Positions 57,356 to 64,000 of a DNA stretch of 64,000 nucleotides are shown here, piece by piece. The stretch lies in contig NC_061120.1 in the NCBI RefSeq assembly GCF_002878395.1, forward strand, positions 96,210,583-96,274,582, in the 5' to 3' direction. Numbering within the stretch: position 1 is the first letter of the stretch; each line of letters opens with the position of its first letter. This stretch comes from Capsicum annuum (lineage: Eukaryota; Streptophyta; Magnoliopsida; Solanales; Solanaceae). The position numbers were made by a program, and so were the translations under genes. Under the pieces are notes generated by a model. That model saw only the letters and a program-made list of their open reading frames with translations. It was not told where the DNA came from and did no database searches.

Positions 57356-59827
57356 TGTAATACCTCATATTTCTCAAGATTAACATAACTCTTAGATTAT
57401 GAGTTATCTGATATAAATTTTTTGAAATACTTAGTATTTTTCAGTTTAGAGCTTTCCATTGTATAAGAAATTGAATTAGTTTCAAATAATATAAAATTCA
57501 TCTAATTCTAATAACTAGGAAAGAAGTTATGGTTATTTTAAGTTTCAGTCCTAAAAAAATGTTATTTTGGCCAGTAGCGTGTAACAGAGTATTTCAAAAT
57601 AATAATTGTTAGTTTGTAGTGAGGTACCGCATTACCGGTGTGTCGCACCACCATCACATTTCCCAATTATCAAAATATAGTGTTTCTCTGCGATATTGGT
57701 GTGTCGCCCAAAGGACCCAATCCACAATTGTTAATTTCTAGTAAAGCAACATGACTGTACCACATCGCGCCAAACTTCTAGGTGCCATCCAGTATTGCAA
57801 TGCGATTCCACCGGATCGCACCACCAACCGCATTCCCAGTTGTTCTTTTCTAGTGGCTTGGTGCGGTACTGACGTGTCGCGCCTGGTGCCTATATCGGGA
57901 ATTTTTTGGTAATGATTTTAAATCATTATCAGGGGTAATTAGGTATTTTTCCATGATCCAAATCAGCCTTTAGCATGCATGTTACCCTAAATTAACCATG
58001 TTACATCATTGTTATTAAATTTTCCCCAAATCAAAGGCATTCTCTATCAAGAAAATAGACCCTAACTTCAAGAATCAAGATCAATAATTTCTTCAAGAAC
58101 CTTCAAGAATTAACTTTCCAAGGTATGGTAGGTGTTCTTCTATGGGTTCCTTTCACCCATAGAGTCCACGAATCCATTTTTAAAATAATAGGATTGTTTA
58201 TTTATGAGATATGCTTAAAATTGAGTTGAATTCTTGCTTAGGTTATTGTTGGGTTTGAGTCCATGATTGAATTATAACTTTTCATGAAATTGATCATCAT
58301 ATATGTTGAGTTACATGATCTTTATGATAAACTCTTCAATTTGCATGTTGATTTATGTAACTATAATAAATATATGTGTGGATTATTATATAACCTAACC
58401 ATGCTCCCTATGTGTCAGATAATATACCTATGTTGATGAAATAGTGTCATTCTAACATGTTATCACGTATTCCCTAATTATGTACAAGTTAATACATAGC
58501 AAGTATTTGATGAAATGCCTCAATGAATGAATTATAATCAAGTGAGCATTGTTATGTTATTCAAGATTTTGCTATACTTTTCTATTATGCTATTGATTCT
58601 TGAGGGTATTTAATACCCAAAAATTTAGCCATATACCTAGAGCTTATGCCAGTTACAGAATAGTCTCTGTCCTATCACGATCAGTAGTACTCTCGGTTAG
58701 TTATAGAACTCATTCAATTACAGAACTTAGAAAAATTTAGTAAACTCAGTATCATTTCAGTGTCTTTCAGTTGGGAGAAGGATTCAGCACCTGGTGAACC
58801 TAAGGATGGGGGCTCACCTTCTAGAAGAGGGTGTGATCATTAGAATCAATCCATGCATTCCAAAACTATATAACCAGTGTAGGTTGAGATATCAAACCTG
58901 CTATTTGAGGGTTGATAAGGTAGTTTAACCTGTAAGATGAAGGTTCCACCATTTTCATTAGAGTACCTGCCAGATGAGGTTACCTCTTCAGTGTCTTTGC
59001 CCGTGGCACAGTACTGACACCATTGCAATTGGTGTTATAGATTGGACCCCAACTTAGTTATCATATCTTATTTGGGGCATGTTAGTTAGATAATTACCTC
59101 CCATACTCTCAGTTTCCCACTTCAGAATAGAACTCAATTCAATTATACAAAATCAGGACTATCAAATACAGTTAACTAGTATTAGTATCATCAAATATCA
59201 GTTACTCTATATCAAAACTCAGGACTTAGCGTCAGATAAGCTTAGTCATGGTATTTATTTATATGCGCAGTAGTGTATACTTAGTATTTACAATAGTATC
59301 AGTTATCCATGAATTCTCATGTTCAGTTACTCTATATCATCCAGTCAGTTATTGTTCATTCATATGAACCTTTGCATTCAGCCTTATCCCATCTAGCATA
59401 CCGGTACATTCCACATATTGATTCATGCTTTTTGTTTACACTATGATGTCTTACATCATAGGTTCGGATGCTTAGGTTCCTGACCGTACATAGATAGATC
59501 CAGATTTAGCCTGTAATAGATTTAGAAGTGTCCTCATTATTTAGGAATATTTTTTAATATCATTATTATATTAGACTCAAAATTTTAGTAGATAGAGTTG
59601 GTTGGGGGATTGTTCCATCAACTCCACTTTTAGGTTGTTTCAGATTAGAGTCTTTTCAGACTAGTTTTAAATTGTGTTTTATTTTATAGATTGTTATTTT
59701 AGTTGATACGCATTATTAGTATTTAAAAATTTTTAACCTTATCGTATTTCAGTTTTGTGTTTATTAGAGTATCTTATTTCAATGCTCACAGCAGATATTG
59801 CTCAGGGTATAAACTTAGGGCATTACA
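57356..59827 (+). mobile_element. A2 5' LTR (2472 bp)
   Basis: TGTAATACC to GGGCATTACA, one base longer than the A LTR (12018-14488). CpG-rich module at 57620-57895. The 'ATAACT...GGAAAG' module is present in inverse (57437-57535). The 'tgatgtcttacatcatagg' near-palindrome at 59446-59464 matches 14048-14066 in A. Confidence 0.92.
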
Positions 59828-59830
59828 AAC

Positions 59831-59844
59831 TTGGTATTGGAGAC
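59831..59844 (+). promoter_or_regulatory. Primer-binding site of A2 (tRNA-iMet type)
   Basis: TTGGTATTGGAGAC three bases after the LTR end; three differences from TTGGTATCAGAGC over the core. Confidence 0.75.
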
Positions 59845-60050
59845 TAATGTTCAATAGAGTCCTTGGAAATCTAAAAGCCGCATCTATTTAAATCTTGTGC
59901 ATGGGTGTTTTGTCCGCTACACTTATGGATAGGAGGCTATGAGATGTTTTAGGAAAAGTTTCCCATCTTTCAATATTTATGTCATGCGAGTGAGCATGAG
60001 CTCAATTTTAACTCTCAGTATAATCCATTTATTCCTTTCATTTACATATC

Positions 60051-60985
60051 ATGCCTCCCAAAAAGACTAACGAAAGGAGAACTAAAAATAAATCAGCACC
60101 TCTGCCCATTCAAGTAGATCCCCTAGACGAGTATGTCTTCTATGCAGAATTCAGAGATGCATTCATTACTAAAGTGAATTTTGTAACAGCTTAGAATAAT
60201 TGATCTTCTGTTGTTTAGAACAACCTAGTGGCCAATACTACTGTAGCAAAGATTCGGGACTTCAACTAGATGAATTCTCCCCTATTCTCAGGATCTAATT
60301 CAAAAGAGGATCAACAGGGGTTTCTCAATTAGGTTTAAAATGTCACAAACATCATGGGTGTGAGCTCCAGTGAGAGTTCTGAGCTAGCTTTCTATAAGCT
60401 ACAAGATATAGCTCATACATGGTCTAAGTAGTGAAAGGTAGATAGGGGCATAGATCCAGAGCCCATAGAGTAGGAAGAGTTTTCTACTGCTTTTCTAGTA
60501 AGATTCTTTCCAAAATGAGAAAGTTTGTATATGGGGTGTCAGATAGGGTGGTTAAGGAGTGTAGAAAAATGATGTTGATTAAGGAGATAGACATAACAAG
60601 GCTCATGGTCTATGCTCAGTTGATAGAAGAGGCTATGATCATAGAGAAAAGAGGTAGAACAAGAAAGCTAGAACATGTAGCTTTAATTTAAATTAGCCTA
60701 AGGCAGAGGGCAGTAATCATTCCTAGTTTTACCCAAAATCTTTAGTTCTAGCTTCTTCCTCAACTAGTGCTCTAGTTCCTAAGTCCAGAAACAGTAAAAA
60801 GATAGGGCACCGGGCTCTATTTCTTAGCATAGTGTCAATAGTTCTCGAACAAATCCTCTATGACAGCAATATGGTAAGAACCACCAGGGAGTCGACAGAG
60901 CTAGAAGTGATGTTTGTTTCGGCAGTGGCAATCTAGGCCACTGAGTCAAAGATTGCCCTCAGTTAGGTTCTCAAGGTCAGTATAA
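60051..60985 (+). pseudogene. gag (element A2)
   Basis: ATG at 60051 opens 'MPPKKTNERRTKNK', the usual start of this gag. One frame is kept to 60513, broken only by stops: TAG at 60192, 60216, 60267, 60330, 60336, 60429 and 60471, TGA at 60201 and 60432. Blocks: 'MNSPLFSGSNSKEDQQGFL', 'SELAFYKLQDIAHTWSK', 'FLVRFFPK'. The next 'MRKFVYGVSDRVVKECRK' follows without the roughly 45-residue segment that element B keeps at about 16665-16797, so there is an internal deletion. 'IDITRLMVYAQLIEEAM' follows. The CCHC knuckle (60915-60956) reads CFGSGNLGH.VKDC, with the second Cys changed to Ser. Confidence 0.88.
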
Positions 60986-61079
60986 CCATCCCCCAGCTCA
61001 GTCTGGTCGCCGGAATTAATAGGGTACCGCTTCTAGTGCCACTAGTGGGCAACACCTAAATAGGCTTTATGCACTTAAG

Positions 61080-61501
61080 TCTATACAAGATTAGGAAAAT
61101 TCTCCTGATGTGGCCACTAGTACATTATATATCTTCCATTTATATGTTTATTCCTCATTAGATCTAGGGGCTTATTTATCTTTGGTATCTCCTTATTTAG
61201 CTGTTAACTTCAGAGTCAGTACAAAATTTCTAGTAGAGCCTTTCCCAGTTTCACCCCACTGGGTAAATTTATCATAGCCCGATGGGTATACATAAACTGT
61301 CCGACTATGATATCTCAAAAAGTTACTTTAGAAGACCTTATAGAGGTAGAGATGGCAGATTATGATGTTATTCTTGGCATAGATTAGCTCCACTCATGTT
61401 ATGCCTCAGTTGATTGTAGAAACAGAATAGTTCATTTTTATTTTACAAATAAACCAGTCCTTGAATGGAGGGGTAGTACCATAGTTCTTAAGGGTCAGTA
61501 G
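61080..61501 (+). pseudogene. Aspartic protease and linker (element A2)
   Basis: 'LYIFHLYVYSSLDLGAYLSLVSPYLAV' area (61122-61205): the active-site Asp is kept in 'LDLGAYLS' (61160-61183), though family members usually have Pro, Ser or Thr after it. 'DYDVILGIDQL'-like text at 61357-61392 contains a stop where the family has Trp (TGG to TAG). 'SCYASVDCRNRIVHFYFTNKPVLEW' area (61395-61467) links to RT. Mostly one frame, with some shifts. Confidence 0.78.
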
Positions 61502-62330
61502 ATGTCATACCTTAGAGCGAGAAAAATAATATCTAAGGGATATATCAACCATTTTGTGTTATTCAAAGACTCTAACTCAGAAACTCCAACTCTTGAGTCT
61601 GTTCGTATAGTAAATGAATTCTCAGATGTGTTTTCTGAAGATCTTCCTGGAGTTCCTCTCTTTTGGAAAATACACTTTGGAATATATCTTCTTCAACATA
61701 CTCTGCCAATATTTATTTTGACATACAGAATGGCACCCAAAAAACTCAAAGAGTTAAAAGAACAGTTGAAGAATCTCCTATATAAGGAATTCACCATACC
61801 CAGCATTTTCCTGAAGGGGGCACCATTCTTATTCGTGCATAAGAAAGACGGTTCTCTCAGAATATGTATACGCTATCGTTACTTGTACAAAGTCACAGTC
61901 AAGAATAAGTACCTACTTTCAAAAATCGATAACTTGTTTGACAAACTTCAGGGTGCTTGTTACTTTTCTAAGATAGACCTCAGATCAGCCTATCATCAAC
62001 TAAGAGTCAGAGAATGCGACATTCTGAAAATAGCTTACGAAACCCAGTATGTTCATTTCAATTTTCTAGTCATGTTCTTTCGTCTTACTAATTCCCCAAA
62101 AACTTTTATGGACTTAATAAATCATTTGTTTAAGAAGTACTTGGAATATTTTGTTATAGTCTTCATCTGTGACATTCTTTTCTATTCCCGTAGCAAGAAT
62201 GATCACGTATATCACCTCAAAATTGCACTTCAGACTCTCAGAAATTATTAGGTGTTCGCCAAATTCAGTAAGTGTTAATTTTAGCTAAGGTCAGTAGCAT
62301 TCCTTGGTCATATTATTTCTGGTAATAGCA
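61502..62330 (+). pseudogene. Reverse transcriptase (element A2)
   Basis: The longest coding remnant of the window: 249 codons open from 61502 to 62251. Blocks: '[15 protein letters not shown]' (residues 38-52), '[19 protein letters not shown]' (75-93), '[17 protein letters not shown]' (107-123), '[20 protein letters not shown]' (153-172; first catalytic Asp kept), '[18 protein letters not shown]' (192-209). The catalytic pair reads FICD (residues 221-224; codons 62162-62173): the first Asp of the DD pair is Cys. A stop at 62252 precedes 'VFAKFSKC' and 'VAFLGHIIS' (62290-62320). It was probably open for longer than its neighbours by chance. Confidence 0.93.
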
Positions 62331-62950
62331 TTAGAGTTGATCCTCAAAAGGCCAAAGTGGTAAGAAACTGGCCTAGACCCATCTCTCCATCAGATATTAG
62401 GAGTTTCTTAGGTTTAGCTGGCTATTGCCGTCAGATTCTTAAAGGGTTATCATTTATTCCATCTCCTATGTCTAGATTGACTCAGAAAAAAGTCTAGTTT
62501 TAGTGGTCAGATTCCCGTGAGATGAGTTTTCTAAAGTTGAAGACTCGACTTGCCTCAACCCCAGTTTATACTCTACCAGATGGTTCAAATGGTTTTGTTC
62601 TGTACTATGATGCTTCCAGAGTAGGTTTGGGTTGTATTCTCATGCAGAAAGGTAAGTTAATAGCCTATGCCTTTAGACAACTTAAGCCCTATTAGAAGAA
62701 TTATTTAACTCATGATCTTGAGTTAGCATCTTTAGTATTTGCCTTCAAGATTTGGAGGCAATATTTGTATGGGGTTCATGTAGATGTGTTCACGGATCAC
62801 AAGTGCTTTCAGTATTTCCTTTCTTAGAAAGATTTAAATTTGCGTCAGAGAAGGCTGTTTGAGTTATTGAAAGATTATGACATAAGTATTCTGTATCATC
62901 AAGGCAAAGCCAATATAGTGGCTGATGCTCTAAGTAGACTGTCTATGGGT
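62331..62950 (+). pseudogene. RT connection and RNase H (element A2)
   Basis: 'VDPQKAKVVRNWPRPISPSDI' area and 'RSFLGLAGYCRQILKG' (62338-62450) are the connection. RNase H keeps all visible catalytic blocks: '[20 protein letters not shown]' (62593-62652; Asp), '[17 protein letters not shown]' (62709-62758; Glu), '[13 protein letters not shown]' (62781-62818; Asp), then 'ILYHQGKANIVADALSRLS' (62889-62945). Only a few stops (e.g. after 'KPY' and 'FLS'). This is the best preserved catalytic domain in the window. Confidence 0.9.
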
Positions 62951-64000
62951 AGTGTTGCTCATGTATAGGACAGTAAGAAGAAGTTAGATCAAGAAGTTCA
63001 TCAGCTTTCCCAACTAGGTGTTCACTTAGTCGATTCAGTAGAAAGCAGTGTATGGGTGTAAAACAGTTTCGAATTATCTCTAGTTTTCAAATTAAAGGAA
63101 AAGCAAAATAGAGATCGTAGTCTAGTTAAGTAAAGAGAGTCACTCAGAGATAATAAAATAGAGACTTTATCCCAAGGATGAGATGGTGTTTTGCATTGCC
63201 AGGGTCGGCTATGTTTGCTAGGTGTTGATGACTTAAGGCAATGAATTCTTGCATAAGTGCATGGTGTGCAATACTCTATTCATCCAAGGGCCACTAATAT
63301 GTACTGTAGTAGGTGGGAGATCTAATGGTGGAGTGGAATAAAAAGGGATATTGCAGAGTTAGTATCTAAGTGCTCTAAGTGTCAGCAGGTTAAGATTGAG
63401 CACCAGAACCCTAGTGGGTCCATACTAGAGTTAAGTATTCCAACATGGATATGGGAAGAAGTGAACATGGATTTTGTGATGTTTTTGCCTCGTTCTCATT
63501 ATCAGCATGACTCTCTTTTGTGTTATCCTAGATCGGATAGCCAAATCAGCTTATTTCTTGCTAGTTCGTACTTCCTATTAAGCCGAGGGCTATGCCAAAA
63601 TCTATATCAGAGAGTTGGTCAAGTTATACGGAGTCCCAGTATCTACCATCTCATATAGAGGTATCCAGTTCACCTCTCATTACTGGAAAGCATTCCAAAA
63701 GGGTCTTGGTACCTGACTTAACCTTAGTACAACCGTCCACCCTTAGATATATGGTCAAGAAGAAAGGACCATTTAGAATCTAGAAGATATGCTACGAGCA
63801 TGCATTGTCAATTTTAAGGGTAGTTGGGATGACCACCTACCTTTGATCGAGTTTACATAAAATAACCACTATCATTCCAGTATTCAGATGGATCCATTTA
63901 AGGCTCTCTATAGCAGGAGATGTAGATCTCCAACTGGTTGGTTTGAGATAGGTAAGGCCATAGTAGTAGGGCCTAACCTAGTGTTTGATGCGTTAGAGAA
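62951..64000 (+). pseudogene. Integrase (element A2), cut by window end
   Basis: Zinc-binding text 'YSIHPRATNMYC' (63273-63308) and 'CSKCQQVKIEHQNPSGS' (63373-63422). Catalytic core: first Asp kept in 'NMDFVMFLP' (63464-63490). The second motif reads 'ISYRG' (63648-63662), with the Asp replaced by Tyr (codon 63654-63656). The Glu block is readable as 'GQEERT' near 63752-63770. 'GSWDDHLPLIEFT' (63822-63859) and 'KALYSRRCRSPTGWFEIGKA' (63900-63959) follow. Frameshifts near 63530, 63690 and 63720 produce the unrelated-looking open frames 63461-63783. Confidence 0.88.

Larger units (their letters stand above)
57356..64000 (+). mobile_element. Chromovirus A2 (Ty3/gypsy, Tekay/Del-like), runs off window end
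   Basis: 5' LTR 57356-59827, primer site, leader, gag (60051), protease, RT, RNase H and integrase in the canonical order on the plus strand. Same family as element A. All domains carry stops or catalytic changes. The 3' LTR, chromodomain and right flank lie beyond the window; the candidate left duplication is TACAT (57351-57355). Confidence 0.92.

Noticed and set aside
61502..62251. 249-codon RT open frame as a functional gene
   Set aside because: The catalytic FIDD-type site reads FICD, neighbouring domains of the same polyprotein carry stops, and the start Met lies inside the polyprotein linker.

Overview
The window is a plant nuclear, retrotransposon-dense (heterochromatin-like) segment. 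It is AT-rich and almost every stretch can be assigned to a decayed LTR retrotransposon, a solo LTR or a LINE. I see no intact host gene, no tRNA or rRNA gene, no CRISPR array and no bacterial-type operon. The LTR vocabulary (CpG-rich modules such as gacggaccgtc, a recurrent 'ATAACT...GGAAAG' module, initiator-Met primer sites) and the mix of Tekay/Del-like chromoviruses, Tat/Athila-like elements and a Sirevirus-like copia element suggest a Solanaceae genome (Solanum or Capsicum type). The exact species is not decidable from this sequence alone.

Layout. 1-8631: minus-strand LTR retrotransposon 'C' without gag-pol (about 1.5 kb internal region), with a 2-kb tandem duplication inside its 5' LTR. 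8632-9975: a distant LTR fragment 'D' (minus). 9976-14488: 3' part of a plus-strand chromovirus 'A' (RNase H, integrase, chromodomain, 2471-bp LTR). 14489-24351: chromovirus 'B' (plus), with truncated 5' LTR, gag-PR-RT-RNase H-IN-chromodomain all broken, and a 3' LTR. 24352-26660: older LTR debris, a dispersed repeat 'X' and a CACTA-like terminus. 26661-29385: a complete solo LTR with perfect 5-bp duplication ATATG.

The most informative part is about 30600-53940. A minus-strand Sirevirus-like copia element is broken into pieces by successive insertions: a 3.5-kb solo LTR (itself carrying a 2.7-kb solo LTR), a solo Tat-type LTR, and a Tat-type element of 11 kb (gag-protease only). The Tat element carries a LINE at the edge of its 5' LTR and another LTR fragment in its 3' LTR. 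Target-site duplications (GATCA, GTAAA/GTAGA, GAGAT, GATAT/AATAT) and an uninterrupted second copy of one target allow the order to be read directly.

53941-57108 is a second Tat-type gag-protease remnant, followed by repeat X copy 2. From 57356 to the window end lies chromovirus 'A2', with complete 2472-bp 5' LTR, primer site, gag, protease, RT, RNase H and most of integrase; it belongs to the same family as A.

No protein here looks functional. In every pol module where I could locate catalytic residues, at least one is changed, and stop codons are frequent. I found no evidence for a novel biological system; the value of the window is its readable insertion stratigraphy, repeated LTR promoter modules and mutational signatures.
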